DNA of 64,000 nucleotides from Syntrophaceae bacterium UBA2210. GTDB taxonomy: Bacteria > Desulfobacterota > Syntrophia > Syntrophales > UBA2210. This document shows, in pieces, positions 36,840 to 46,762 of this stretch (the first letter of the stretch is position 1; each line of letters starts with the position of its first letter). Where the stretch lies: the NCBI GenBank assembly GCA_002327865.1, contig DCUQ01000009.1:160823-224822 (forward strand). The letters are read 5' to 3'. The notes beneath the pieces were generated by a model, which worked only from the letters and a program-made list of their open reading frames with translations, was not told the origin of the DNA and searched no databases. The position numbers and the translations under genes are program-made.

Positions 36840-37215
36840 AGCAGCAGCGTTCCCTTTATTACAACTAAGCAATTATATTTTATAACATATCTCAAAGTTG
36901 CTGTTCTGTCATTTATTTCCTTCGCTTTTTCTTTACGGGAAAATGGAAATTTTTTCAGTTCATGCCGCGTTTGGAATCGTATAATCACTAAAATACTCTC
37001 AAATCATCTGCACCCCGTTTTTGAATGCCATAAGGTCAATATTAAGAATGTCCGAATGCGAAACAATATTACCCGATCTATTTTCTTGACCCCGACGCCG
37101 GTTTCACTTATATAACGTTCCCATCAAATTATAGTCTACCCGCTCACTCAGCCCATGAATCGACGAATCCGAATCGGAACACGCGGGTAATGTATATGAA
37201 CGGAGGTTAATGAAC
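36840..37215. other. Intergenic region between Kef-type antiporter and adk
   Basis: A gap between divergent genes. On the left, TATAAT at 36872-36877 (minus strand) is the likely -10 of the antiporter gene. On the right lies the adk promoter. The middle is AT-rich with nothing recognised. Confidence 0.5.
37086..37114 (+). promoter_or_regulatory. adk promoter
   Basis: -35 TTGACC (37086-37091), 17-base spacer and -10 TATATA (37109-37114), about 100 bases upstream of the adk start. Confidence 0.65.
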
Positions 37216-37863
37216 ATGAAAATAGTACTGTTGGGGGCGCCAGGGGCCGGTAAAGGCACCGTCGCCAAACTCCTTTCAGAGATCGACGGTTCCGTGCAGA
37301 TCTCGACAGGGGATATTCTGCGTGCCGCCGTAAAGGACGGGACCAGCCTCGGCAAAAGGGCAAAAGAGTATATGGACAGCGGTGACCTGGTTCCGGATTC
37401 TTTGATTATGGAAGTTATGGAAGTTCGTCTGCGCGAAGCCGATTGTGCCAGTGGATTTATTCTCGATGGTTTTCCGAGAACGATCCCTCAGGCAAAGGCT
37501 CTCGAAGAACTTTTAAGCAGACTGGGTATCGCCTTGGATTTTGTCGCCAACCTTGAAGTTCCGCGAGATGTTATATTGGACCGCCTGACCACGCGCAGGA
37601 CCTGCTCCAACCCTGCATGCCAGGAAATTTATAACATCAAGAGCAATCCCCCCACATCGAAAGGAATGTGCAAAAAATGCGGAAGCCCTGTCATACAGCG
37701 CGATGACGAAACTGAAGAAGCGATACTCAACCGTTTGGAGACATACACTAACAAAACCGCTCCGTTGATCGGGTTCTATGAGGGGAAGAATCTTCTCAGA
37801 AACTTTGTTTCCATCAGCAGCAAAGATACTGTTGAAGAAATTAAAAAAAGTCTCAAGAACTGA
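37216..37863 (+). CDS. adk: Adenylate kinase
   Basis: Interconverts ATP, AMP and ADP. 215 residues with the P-loop GAPGAGKGT near the N terminus, GFPRTIPQAK, and a zinc-type LID domain with four cysteines (CSNPAC and CKKC). The ATG at 37216 sits nine bases from a GGAGG site; the in-frame ATG at 37210 would be only three bases away. The helicase gene follows 34 bases downstream on the same strand and is probably cotranscribed. Confidence 0.95.
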   Translation: MKIVLLGAPGAGKGTVAKLLSEIDGSVQISTGDILRAAVKDGTSLGKRAKEYMDSGDLVPDSLIMEVMEVRLREADCASGFILDGFPRTIPQAKALEELLSRLGIALDFVANLEVPRDVILDRLTTRRTCSNPACQEIYNIKSNPPTSKGMCKKCGSPVIQRDDETEEAILNRLETYTNKTAPLIGFYEGKNLLRNFVSISSKDTVEEIKKSLKN

Positions 37864-37897
37864 GGTCGGGCATGATCTTGCCTAGCAAGCGTAAATC

Positions 37898-39853
37898 GTG
37901 ATCAACTACGAAAAAGAGCTCAACCCCGAGCAACTTGATGTGGTAAGGGCGCAGGCAGGCCCTGTTCTCGTGATTGCCGGTGCAGGCAGCGGTAAAACAC
38001 GGGCTCTGACATACCGGGTTGCCTATCTGATAGAACGGGGGACCGAACCGGAACATATCCTGCTTGCAACATTCACCAACAAGGCCGCCCACTCTATGCT
38101 TTCCCGCGTCGAAACACTTGTGGACGTTGATCTGGGAAGGATGTGGGGCGGAACGTTTCACCACGTCGGGAATCGCATACTCCGCAAACATGCACGGCTT
38201 CTCGGTTATGAGAGAAACTATTCGATTATGGATGCCGAGGATTCCAGGCAGCTTCTCAATACGTGCGTAAAGGAGCTTGGAATTCATACCGCCGATGGCA
38301 GTTTTCCGAAGCCTTCCATTCTGGGAGATATCATCAGCCTTTCTTCGAACACCAGAACAAATATAGAAACCATAATACCAAGCAGATATCGCAGCCTTTC
38401 CCATTGCATTACCGATATTCTCAAGGTCGCCCTGTGTTACCGGATCAGGAAAAGAGAGCTGCACGTGATGGATTTCGATGACATTCTTATCAACTGGTGT
38501 GAATTGCTGACGGGATTCCCGGATATAAAAGATGAATATTCGGAAAAATTCCAGCATATACTGGTAGATGAATATCAGGATACCAATATCATTCAGGCTG
38601 AGATACTGGATCTCCTCGCAGGTCACCACAAGAACATCATGGTAGTTGGTGACGATTCACAGAGCATATATTCTTTCAGAGGTGCAAATTTCGCTAATAT
38701 TGTCAAGTTTCCCGAGAAGTATCCGGACGCGAAGATATTTAAGCTCGAAACCAACTACAGGAGTACCCCTGAAATTCTTCACCTGGCAAATATGAGTATT
38801 GAAAACAACTCGATGCAATTTCAAAAGGAGCTTCGTGCGGTCAGGAGAAAAGGCGTCAGGCCTGTTTTTGTTCCTGTCAGAAATGTTCTGCAACAAGCCG
38901 ATTTTGTTGCCCAGAGAATAATCGAACTGGCCGATAGCGGCGTACCGCTGGGAGAAATAGCCGTACTCTACCGTGCCCACTATCACTCAATGGAATTACA
39001 GATGGAAATGGTCAGGAGGGGAATTCCTTTTGAGATCAGGTCCGGCATCAGGTTTTTTGAACAGGCGCACATAAAGGACATAACCGCATTCATGAGAATC
39101 GCCGAAAATCCGCTCGATGAAATTGCATGGAAGCGGGTAATGAAGCTCTACGACAAAATAGGAGAAGCCACGGCAGGGAAAATATGGAACTTTGTATCTT
39201 CTCATGGTGAACCGGTCGCTGCCGCTTTCTCCGATGAGTTTCTACAATACGTCCCGAAAGCGGCCGTATCAGGAATCAGAAAATTCAGGGATACACTGAA
39301 AGACATTATGGATCTGTCCGAGGGCCGCGCCCTTACAGAAATTACCGGCGCAATCCTGAACGGCGGTTACCGTGAATACCTGAAAGCAAAGTACGGGGAC
39401 ACAGTCTCACGTGAAGATGATTTGAAACAAATGTCAAATTTTTCTTCGAGATTTGATTCCCTCGAGGATTTTCTAAGCGACCTCGCGTTGATGACCAACC
39501 TGACCGAGGAAGAGCCTTACAGGATAGGAGAGGATACGAACAAAGTTGTCCTGAGTTCCATTCACCAGGCCAAGGGCCTCGAATGGTCGGTGGTGTTCAT
39601 GATCTGGTGCTCGGAAGGTATGATTCCACTGGCACGGGCGCTACGGGAACCCGGCGGAGAAGATGAAGAAAGAAGGCTTTTCTATGTCGCTATAACCAGA
39701 GCCAAGGATCATCTATATTTTTGTCATCCTGTGGTGAACCGTACCGGAAGCGGATGGGACAGGGACGCTGAACCATCCCGTTTCATAGCGGAACTGGCTC
39801 CTTCCGATCTCGAACCGGAAGAACTGCCGTTTGATCAGTGGATAGTGCACTGA
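37898..39853 (+). CDS. UvrD/Rep-family superfamily 1 DNA helicase
   Basis: A 651-residue ATP-dependent 3'-5' helicase. Walker A AGAGSGKT lies at about 29-36, motif Ia as ATFTNKAAHSM, motif II VDEYQDTN, motif III GDDSQSIYSFRGA, and motif VI FYVAITRAKDHLYF. It is slightly shorter than PcrA/UvrD (about 720) and closer to Rep in length. It probably acts in repair or replication restart. The start is GTG with weak spacing. It is convergent with the citrate-synthase-like gene, 21 bases away. Confidence 0.9.
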   Translation: MINYEKELNPEQLDVVRAQAGPVLVIAGAGSGKTRALTYRVAYLIERGTEPEHILLATFTNKAAHSMLSRVETLVDVDLGRMWGGTFHHVGNRILRKHARLLGYERNYSIMDAEDSRQLLNTCVKELGIHTADGSFPKPSILGDIISLSSNTRTNIETIIPSRYRSLSHCITDILKVALCYRIRKRELHVMDFDDILINWCELLTGFPDIKDEYSEKFQHILVDEYQDTNIIQAEILDLLAGHHKNIMVVGDDSQSIYSFRGANFANIVKFPEKYPDAKIFKLETNYRSTPEILHLANMSIENNSMQFQKELRAVRRKGVRPVFVPVRNVLQQADFVAQRIIELADSGVPLGEIAVLYRAHYHSMELQMEMVRRGIPFEIRSGIRFFEQAHIKDITAFMRIAENPLDEIAWKRVMKLYDKIGEATAGKIWNFVSSHGEPVAAAFSDEFLQYVPKAAVSGIRKFRDTLKDIMDLSEGRALTEITGAILNGGYREYLKAKYGDTVSREDDLKQMSNFSSRFDSLEDFLSDLALMTNLTEEEPYRIGEDTNKVVLSSIHQAKGLEWSVVFMIWCSEGMIPLARALREPGGEDEERRLFYVAITRAKDHLYFCHPVVNRTGSGWDRDAEPSRFIAELAPSDLEPEELPFDQWIVH

Positions 39854-39874
39854 TCAAACAGCCTGTCCGGACTT

Positions 39875-41776
39875 TTATATATCATCTTTTTTCCGCTTTT
39901 TAGCTTCATATTCCGTTTTCAATGCGAGTCTCGTCGCTTCGGCGATATCTTCGATATCTTCCACCCTGCTCGCCCAGTCTTCGAACTTTATGTCCACGCC
40001 GAATATACCGGCAATATCATCATTCTCATCAATGATAGGACCTGATACGGTTATGCATAATGCTCCCGTCATTCTTGATATGTAGAAATTGCTCACATGA
40101 GTTTTACCCGACTGGAGGGGACCGTAGTACCACTCTCTATCCGAATAGTCTGTTCCCACACCAAAATTCTCATACCGGGCCTTGTCGGCTATCCCGGTAA
40201 TATTTCTTGTGGTTTTTATACCGTTTACATCAACCACATAGGCCCATTGAATGGAGGGGTTCTCATCGATTACCTTCTGCATGACAGGTTCCTGCAAATC
40301 GGGTCTCATCGTTTTCATTGCGGGGTTTTCCACAGTTTCCTCGACAACCCTCATAGCCGCCTGAGAGGCGTTGTGCTTTATCTTTTCCATATCGGACATG
40401 AACAGTTCAGGGAGAAACTTTTTAACTTTCTTTTCCATCTCTTCGTGAGAGATACTGGTTACCCTGCCTGTTTCATACTCGCTGGTCACCCACTTATATA
40501 TCTTTGATATGCCGGGATGCCGTTTCGATATGCTTGCATCTCCCTTCAGACCGAGACGTATATTTATCCAGTGTGCTATTCCGGCCTTGCCTGATTTGTC
40601 GGTAATCTCTATCAATATCGGCCTGTTCAACAGCTTCTTCGTATCGAATATATTGTATATCTCTTCATTCTTGAGCAATCCGTCAACGTGGACACCAGCT
40701 CTGGTAACATTAAAATCGGAACCTATAAAGGGCATGTTGTCCGGGATTTTTATGCCTATCTCCGTCCTGCAATAATCGGCTATTTCCGTTATGACGGTTG
40801 TGTCAATTTCTGCCTCATCATTACCGCGCAGGCCGATATATTCCATGATAAGACCCTCTATCGGGGCATTGCCTGTTCTCTCTCCTAATCCCAGAAGCGT
40901 CGCATTTGCGCCACTGCAGCCATAAAGCCAGGCAGTTGCGGAATTTATATGGGCTTTGTGAAAATCATTGTGGCCATGCCATTCAAGAAGATGCCCCGGG
41001 ACACCGGCATCGCTAATAAACGCGCGCACTAATCGAGGCACGCTGCGGGGAAGCGCCGCCTGAGGGTAACTGATTCCGTTGCCCAGCGTGTCACAGAGAC
41101 GTATTTTAATATCGATACCGCTTTCCTCACGGAGTTTCATCAATTCTATGGCGAACGGAATGGAGAATCCATAGATATCGGACCTCGTTACATCTTCAAA
41201 ATGACATCGCGGAACAATACCGGCATCAAGGATTGATTTAACAATGCCGAGATAGGCATCCAGAGCTTTTTTCCTTGTTAATCCAAGTTTGAGAAAGATA
41301 TGGTAATCGGATACCGATGTAAGGATTCCTGTCTCCCGTAACCCCGTATCTTTGACCAGGGAGATATCTTCCTTTTTTGCACGGACCCATCCGGTAATTT
41401 CCGGATATCTAAAGTCCATTTCGATGCATTTCTCCAATGCCTCCCTGTCCTTATCCGTATAAAGAAAGAATTCTGATTGTCGTATGATGCCGCTCTTGCC
41501 GCTTAACTTGTGCAACATCTTCCACAGATTGACTATCTGTTCTACAGTAAATGGGGGTCTCGACTGCTGGCCATCCCTGAATGTGGTATCCGTTATAAAT
41601 ATATCTTCCGCCGGTTGTATCGGCATGATCCTGTCGTCGAAATCTATCCTTGAAACTTCGTCATAAGGAAATATTGTTTTGTACAAATTGGGCTGATCGA
41701 CATCCTTCAACTCGCAATGATAGAATTCCGAGTGCTGATGTTCAAAAATATGCTTGTCTGTGTTCCATTTTATCAT
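39875..41776 (-). CDS. Re-citrate synthase/isopropylmalate synthase-family enzyme fused to a Cache-like domain
   Basis: A 633-residue protein. Residues 58-350 form an HMG-CoA-lyase-like TIM barrel with DTTFRDGQQSRPPFT (Asp63), HGHND (His268, His270) and LGERTGNAPIEG, the metal and acetyl-CoA site of isopropylmalate, homocitrate and Re-citrate synthases. DGQQSRPP is what I recall of Re-citrate synthase, which strict anaerobes use in place of the Si enzyme. In place of a LeuA regulatory domain, residues 465-605 resemble a Cache/PDC sensor (YVVDVNG, DYSDREWYY, GIFGVDIKFEDW). There is no signal or helix, so the domain is cytosolic. Allosteric ligand control is inferred. Confidence 0.7.
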   Translation of the reverse strand: MIKWNTDKHIFEHQHSEFYHCELKDVDQPNLYKTIFPYDEVSRIDFDDRIMPIQPAEDIFITDTTFRDGQQSRPPFTVEQIVNLWKMLHKLSGKSGIIRQSEFFLYTDKDREALEKCIEMDFRYPEITGWVRAKKEDISLVKDTGLRETGILTSVSDYHIFLKLGLTRKKALDAYLGIVKSILDAGIVPRCHFEDVTRSDIYGFSIPFAIELMKLREESGIDIKIRLCDTLGNGISYPQAALPRSVPRLVRAFISDAGVPGHLLEWHGHNDFHKAHINSATAWLYGCSGANATLLGLGERTGNAPIEGLIMEYIGLRGNDEAEIDTTVITEIADYCRTEIGIKIPDNMPFIGSDFNVTRAGVHVDGLLKNEEIYNIFDTKKLLNRPILIEITDKSGKAGIAHWINIRLGLKGDASISKRHPGISKIYKWVTSEYETGRVTSISHEEMEKKVKKFLPELFMSDMEKIKHNASQAAMRVVEETVENPAMKTMRPDLQEPVMQKVIDENPSIQWAYVVDVNGIKTTRNITGIADKARYENFGVGTDYSDREWYYGPLQSGKTHVSNFYISRMTGALCITVSGPIIDENDDIAGIFGVDIKFEDWASRVEDIEDIAEATRLALKTEYEAKKRKKDDI

Positions 41777-41805
41777 GCTTTATCATCCTTTATTTACGTA
41801 TCTTA

Positions 41806-41839
41806 CAAAAAAATAGAGGGCACCTTCCGCGCCCTCTAT
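41806..41839 (-). terminator. Intrinsic terminator after the LysM lipoprotein gene
   Basis: On the minus strand, a perfect 9-base stem ATAGAGGGC/GCCCTCTAT with a 9-base loop is followed by TTTTTTT. It ends 28 bases after the lipoprotein stop. Confidence 0.85.
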
Positions 41840-41866
41840 CGGTAAATCCAGAGCTGAAGAGTGTGC

Positions 41867-42313
41867 CTAATCAACAGGGGGCATCGATTCTTCCGGTGGC
41901 GTGTACGGCCGTGGTGCTCCAGCCGTGCGCCGTGCTTCTCTCACTTCGTCCATAGTATAACCGCTTCTTGGAATACTGAATGTCTGACCCGGGTAAATAA
42001 GGTCGGGATTTTTAATCTTGTCTTTGTTTGCATTGTAGATCAGCGGCCACATGAATGGATCGTTGTATATTTCTTCATACTCCGAGATCCACCATAAACA
42101 CTCGCCGCTTTTTACAACGTGGTCCCCGGAAAGAGATGTTTTGCCCTCCACTGCTCCGGCGACGACTGATTCTCCCTCCTCGAGAACAATAACCTCTTCC
42201 CCTGCGGGTTCAGATGACGCGGTCAGCGCACTCTCCTGTTTCGCACACCCTGAAATAGCTAACATAAAACCAACTGAAACAAGGATAAATATCAAAAATA
42301 CTTCTCTTCTCAT
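41867..42313 (-). CDS. LysM-domain lipoprotein
   Basis: A 148-residue predicted lipoprotein with a signal peptide and lipobox ISGC near residue 23. After an acidic linker (about 30-60) a LysM motif follows (HVVKSGECLWWISEYEEIYNDP to LIYPGQTFSIP), which binds peptidoglycan. It resembles the many small LysM lipoproteins of delta-type bacteria that lie near envelope genes. The terminator just after it and a long gap before it suggest a single-gene transcript. Confidence 0.85.
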   Translation of the reverse strand: MRREVFLIFILVSVGFMLAISGCAKQESALTASSEPAGEEVIVLEEGESVVAGAVEGKTSLSGDHVVKSGECLWWISEYEEIYNDPFMWPLIYNANKDKIKNPDLIYPGQTFSIPRSGYTMDEVREARRTAGAPRPYTPPEESMPPVD

Positions 42314-42529
42314 CTCCGCACCCCCTTATCGTGCAGCGTTAACCATATGTCACAACAACAAAATTGCTGTTTATTATAGTAATGTCCGGATATTTTGTCA
42401 AGTGGTATCAGGACACCTGGATTCCACCATCTTTCCTGTCCCGATTAATCTCTCTTATTCTCCGGCGTCTTCGGGGTTGAGCAAGTAAATCCCTTCTGCC
42501 ACGTAAGCTGCCGACTTGAAAGGCCCGGT

Positions 42530-44305
42530 TTATATGGTTTTCAATGACAGATCCGCAAGCTGCTCCGCGCTGACTTCCGACGGTGCCTCGCTCATTAGGC
42601 AAGACGCTTTCAGTGTCTTGGGAAACGCTATGACATCTCTTATGGATCCCGCTCCGGCCATTATCATGATCATACGGTCCAGGCCGAAAGCTATACCACC
42701 GTGCGGCGGGGTCCCATACTGCAGGGCATCCAGGAAAAACCCGAACTTTTTCCGGGTTTCATCCTTTCCCAGACCAAGAGCCTTGAAGATAATAGACTGG
42801 ACGTCCGGTTTATGAATACGGATACTTCCTCCACCTATTTCGGAGCCGTTCAGAACAAGGTCGTATGCCCTGGCCCGTACTTTACCGGGATCGGTTTCGA
42901 GGAGTGGTATGTCCTGGGCCACCGGTGAGGTAAAGGGGTGGTGGGTTGCCATATAGCGATCCTCCGTCGTGCTGTACTCGAACATGGGAAATTCGGTAAT
43001 CCAGGTAAAAGCAAGCTCCTTCCCGTCTATCAATTCCAGTTTTTCCGCGAGATGTATCCGCAAGGCACCGAGGGCACTATTGACCACTTCCTTCGTGTCT
43101 GCGACGAAAAGTAGAAGCGACCCCGGCTGAGCGCCCGTTTTTTCATTTATGCGTTTTATGCTGTCCTGATCGAAAAATTTGGCTATAGATCCTGTCCATC
43201 CGTCTTGATTCACCCTGACCAAGGCAAGCCCTTTCGCTCCATATCCGGTCACAAAATTCCCAAGAGCATCAAGATCCTTTCGCGAGAACACTTTATCATC
43301 CGCCAGGAGGATAGCCTTTACGGCACCTCCGCTCTTCACAGTCTCAGAAAAAACACGAAATTCCGATCCGCCCGCCACGTCCGTCAGGTCTTTAAGTTCA
43401 AGGGAGAAACGGGTGTCGGGATTGTCTTTTCCATATCTTTCGATCGCATCTCCATAGGTAAGCCGGGGGAAGGGAATCTGCAGTTCCCTGTTGAGGCAAG
43501 TCTTGAAAATATGCGCCATCATGCCCTCGATAGTTTCGATAATATCATTCTCCGATATGAAAGACATCTCCATATCTATCTGAGTAAATTCAGGCTGGCG
43601 GTCCGCTCTCAGATCTTCATCTCGAAAGCATTTGACTATTTGATAGTATTTGTCGAATCCGGACACCATCAGCAGCTGCTTGAAGAGTTGGGGTGACTGT
43701 GGAAGAGCGTAAAAGGTCCCGGGACTTACCCTGCTCGGGACAAGGTAGTCACGCGCACCCTCAGGTGTGCTTTTTGTCAGGAAGGGCGTTTCAATCTCAA
43801 TGAAACCCTCCTGCTGAAGATAATTTCTTGTTTCGGAAACAACATTGCTCCGCAGAATAATATTTTGCTGCAGATTTCTCCGCCTTAGATCCAGATAACG
43901 ATATTTGAGGAGCAGGTTTTCTGACACTTCCGATTCGGCGTCGAGTACGAATGGCGGAGTGACGGACTCGTTGAGTATTTCAAGTTCGTCAACCATGATT
44001 TCGATCTCTCCGGTTTTCAGGGAAGGATTTATCATATCTTCGGGTCGGAGCGTCACTGTACCCCTTACCGCCAGCACAAATTCATTTCTTATGTCATGTG
44101 CCAGCGCGTGCGCTTGCGGTCTCCGCTCCGGATCCAGGACAATCTGCACAATCCCTTCTCTGTCTCTAAGGTCTATAAATATAAGACCCCCAAGGTCCCT
44201 CCTTCTGTGAACCCACCCCATAAGCACGACATCATCACCGACATGTTCTGCTCCGACATTGCCACAATAATGTGTTCTTTTTTCTTTTGTTATAAATTCC
44301 GACAA
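42530..44305 (-). CDS. aspS: Aspartyl-tRNA synthetase
   Basis: A class II synthetase of 591 residues, the bacterial type with an N-terminal OB fold ([26 protein letters not shown]), class II motif 2 ([25 protein letters not shown]), the bacterial GAD insertion (about 280-420), and motif 3 [13 protein letters not shown]. It may be non-discriminating, since many anaerobes charge tRNA-Asn with Asp, but that cannot be decided here. The start is TTG at 44305 with an AGGAAGG site. hisS lies 152 bases upstream on the same strand. Confidence 0.95.
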   Translation of the reverse strand: MSEFITKEKRTHYCGNVGAEHVGDDVVLMGWVHRRRDLGGLIFIDLRDREGIVQIVLDPERRPQAHALAHDIRNEFVLAVRGTVTLRPEDMINPSLKTGEIEIMVDELEILNESVTPPFVLDAESEVSENLLLKYRYLDLRRRNLQQNIILRSNVVSETRNYLQQEGFIEIETPFLTKSTPEGARDYLVPSRVSPGTFYALPQSPQLFKQLLMVSGFDKYYQIVKCFRDEDLRADRQPEFTQIDMEMSFISENDIIETIEGMMAHIFKTCLNRELQIPFPRLTYGDAIERYGKDNPDTRFSLELKDLTDVAGGSEFRVFSETVKSGGAVKAILLADDKVFSRKDLDALGNFVTGYGAKGLALVRVNQDGWTGSIAKFFDQDSIKRINEKTGAQPGSLLLFVADTKEVVNSALGALRIHLAEKLELIDGKELAFTWITEFPMFEYSTTEDRYMATHHPFTSPVAQDIPLLETDPGKVRARAYDLVLNGSEIGGGSIRIHKPDVQSIIFKALGLGKDETRKKFGFFLDALQYGTPPHGGIAFGLDRMIMIMAGAGSIRDVIAFPKTLKASCLMSEAPSEVSAEQLADLSLKTI

Positions 44306-44457
44306 GTTGTCAATTCCTTCCTGTTAAGATCGTACAAAGATCCGTTGATTCAGACGAATCGATGCTACTTATTAATGAAAAACATGCTACAGCAAACTGA
44401 AAGCAATCCCTCAGGGTTTCCCCACCGACAGTTAAAATCATTGAGGCGGGGCAATGA

Positions 44458-45720
44458 TCATGAAAGCTGTATCCTTTTTATAATGCCTTCGGCATCGTTG
44501 ATATCGACAGGCTCCTGTGTTCCATCACTCATGTTCCTTAGCTGGGCGATACCCTCTTCCATCTCCTTTTCACCGATTATCAGCGTGCGCAAACAGTCCA
44601 GTTTATTCGACCGTTTCATCTGACTCTTGAGTCCCCTGTTTGAAAAATCCATTTCCGTCCGGACACCGGCCATCCTCAACGTATTGCATAGAGAGAAGGC
44701 AAAACACTGAGCCTTATCTCCAAGAGCCGCGATAAAAATATCCGGACGATCAATATAGCTCGTATCTTCATCCGGTATCATTGAGATAAGCCGGTCAAAA
44801 CCTATCGCGAATCCTATTCCCGATATATCGGGCCCTCCCAGCATCTGTACGAGGCCGTCATATCGTCCGCCGCCGGTAACAGCATTTTGCGCCCCCAGCG
44901 ACTGTGTAGTGACCTCAAAAGCGGTCCTGGTATAATAATCAAGGCCCCGCACCATCTTTGTGTTTACCGTGAATGGAATACGAAGCAGTTCAAGATACTC
45001 TTGTACCTTTCCAAAATGCTCCGAGCACTGGCCGCAGATAAAGTCCATCACGACCGGGGCTTCGGCTATAATTTCGCGGCAGGACTCATTTTTACAGTCG
45101 AATATCCTCAAGGGGTTTGTAAGGAGACGTCTGCGACAGTCATCACAAAGGTCCTGCTCTCTGTCCTTCAGAAAATTTATTATCTTCTCCCGAAACGCGG
45201 GGCGGCACGTATCACAACCAAGAGAATTGATTTCAAGTTTCAGATTGTCGATACCGGCTTCACGTAAAAGACACATAAGCATGAACATGAGCTCCGCGTC
45301 TATACGAGGGTCTTCCTGCCCCAGGAATTCGACATTTATCTGGTGAAACTGTCTGAAGCGCCCCTTTTGCGGCCTTTCCCGCCTGAACATGGGGCCTATG
45401 GTGAAAAGTTTTGCTACCGGGTCTTTCTCGTATATATGGTGTTCTATGTACGCACGGATAACGGAAGCGGTCGCCTCGGGTCGCATCGTAAGATACTCAT
45501 TCCCGCGATCGAGGAATGTATACATCTCTTTTTCTACTATATCGGTGGCCTCACCGATACCTCTCTTGAAAAGTTCGGTTTTTTCCAGGACGGGAATTCT
45601 TATTTCCCTGACACCAAATTTAGAAAATGTCTTCCGTATCTTTTCTTCGACACCCTGCCATTTCGGTGTCTCATCCGGCAGTATATCACGAAATCCCCTA
45701 ACCGATGTTATCTTTGCCAT
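44458..45720 (-). CDS. hisS: Histidyl-tRNA synthetase
   Basis: Class II synthetase of 420 residues. It begins with RGFRDILPDE and contains TMRPEATASVIRAYIEH (motif 2 region), FRRERPQKGRFRQFHQINVE, and the HisA signature VRGLDYYTRTAFEV. The C-terminal anticodon-binding domain follows (about 330-420). A zinc-like knuckle near residue 170-230 (CDTCRPAF, CDDC, CGQC) is present in this protein. It precedes aspS on the same strand, a common pairing. Confidence 0.96.
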   Translation of the reverse strand: MAKITSVRGFRDILPDETPKWQGVEEKIRKTFSKFGVREIRIPVLEKTELFKRGIGEATDIVEKEMYTFLDRGNEYLTMRPEATASVIRAYIEHHIYEKDPVAKLFTIGPMFRRERPQKGRFRQFHQINVEFLGQEDPRIDAELMFMLMCLLREAGIDNLKLEINSLGCDTCRPAFREKIINFLKDREQDLCDDCRRRLLTNPLRIFDCKNESCREIIAEAPVVMDFICGQCSEHFGKVQEYLELLRIPFTVNTKMVRGLDYYTRTAFEVTTQSLGAQNAVTGGGRYDGLVQMLGGPDISGIGFAIGFDRLISMIPDEDTSYIDRPDIFIAALGDKAQCFAFSLCNTLRMAGVRTEMDFSNRGLKSQMKRSNKLDCLRTLIIGEKEMEEGIAQLRNMSDGTQEPVDINDAEGIIKRIQLS

Positions 45721-46201
45721 TACAGATTCTCTCCCATATTTAAGCGAGGAACGTTAACATATAGCAATAAGAAAGGCAACGGGGAAAGTGGCCCTTGAAA
45801 CCAAATGCGGTGCCGGATAGAATTATTATTTCAGGTTTTCCCGTATCATAAAAACTTCCAGCGGCGAGTTACGGAAACCTCTTAGTTTAGAAGGAGGAAA
45901 ATTGTTTTTCGCGTTCTTCCGGCAAGAACATGATTTCATCAATGCATGCATTTACTTTTACCGGATCTTTACCTGATCGACGGGGGGCAGGATCTCTGTT
46001 TGGTTAAAACCCTATGGAACCGGCACCGGTACTGCAAAAAATAGCTTGATTTACGGGAAAGAATGCTATAGTAAAAGCGTTTTTCCGAACAGTGCCCATT
46101 CAATAAAAAGAGGCCTTTTCAAGTGAATGGAGCCTGAATACAAAAAGGGACTCCTTGCCCGGATCATTGGTATTCGGGCTATAGAGCCGCAAGGAGGATG
46201 C
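45721..46201. other. Intergenic region between hisS and rpsF
   Basis: A gap of 481 bases between divergent genes. It holds an rpsF promoter-like -10 TATAGT at 46067-46072, with CTTGAT 16 bases upstream, and the S6:S18-type leader at 46151-46196. The first 300 bases contain no supported gene. Confidence 0.5.
46151..46196 (+). promoter_or_regulatory. rpsF leader: S6:S18-type autoregulatory RNA
   Basis: P1 pairs CTCCTTG (46151-46157) with CAAGGAG (46190-46196), which is the rpsF ribosome-binding site. P2 pairs CCCG (46158-46161) with CGGG (46175-46178). The 3' bulge ends in CCG (46187-46189) directly before P1. This matches the described S6:S18-binding mRNA motif, and the stem would hide the ribosome site. 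Confidence 0.75.
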
Positions 46202-46759
46202 ATGTTGAGAAGGTACGAAACAATATTCATTACGCTGTCCGATTTAAAATCGGATGAAACGAACAGTCTGGTCGACCGTTATACCGGAATCATTACGAAC
46301 TTTGACGGCAAAATCATCAAGGTTGAAAACTGGGGCAAACGGAGACTGGCCTACCCTATCGAAAAGAGGCAAGAAGGCGTCTATACACGGATTGACTTTG
46401 TTGCCACGAACGAGGTTGTCATCGAAGTAGAGAGGAACTTCAAGATCGATGACAACGTGCTGAGATTTCAGACTGTAAAACTGAGTGACACGGTCGATAT
46501 GGAAGCCATAGAGCGCGAGATAGCAGACACTCTGAAGCAGGAAGAAGAGCGAAAGCAAGAAGAGCAGAAGCGAGAAGAGCAAAGAATAGAAGCCAGGAAG
46601 AAAGAAGCGCAGAAAAAAGAAGCGGTAATTTCCGAGCCTGCTGTTTCCGAATCCGTCGATGAAGAACCCGAAAGCCAAAAGGTCGAACCGGAAAGCGAAA
46701 GTGTCGAGCAGGAAACGTCATCTGTTGAAAAGGATGAGCAAAAGGCAGAGGAGGAATAA
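46202..46759 (+). CDS. rpsF: Ribosomal protein S6 with long acidic/basic tail
   Basis: S6 binds the central domain of 16S rRNA together with S18. The first 100 residues are a normal S6 fold (RRYETIFITLSDLKSDE, VENWGKRRLAYPIEKRQEGVY). It then carries about 85 extra residues, a lysine/glutamate-rich segment followed by a very acidic end, giving 185 residues against about 95-135 typically. Start ATG 46202 has the GGAGG site. It heads rpsF-rpsR-DUF2232-rplI-dnaB. Expression is probably controlled by the leader RNA. Confidence 0.95.
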   Translation: MLRRYETIFITLSDLKSDETNSLVDRYTGIITNFDGKIIKVENWGKRRLAYPIEKRQEGVYTRIDFVATNEVVIEVERNFKIDDNVLRFQTVKLSDTVDMEAIEREIADTLKQEEERKQEEQKREEQRIEARKKEAQKKEAVISEPAVSESVDEEPESQKVEPESESVEQETSSVEKDEQKAEEE

Positions 46760-46762
46760 GAA

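Noticed and set aside
46127-46201. Upstream extension of rpsF
   Set aside because: The extra codons cover the leader RNA; the ATG at 46202 has the GGAGG site and starts the conserved S6 fold.
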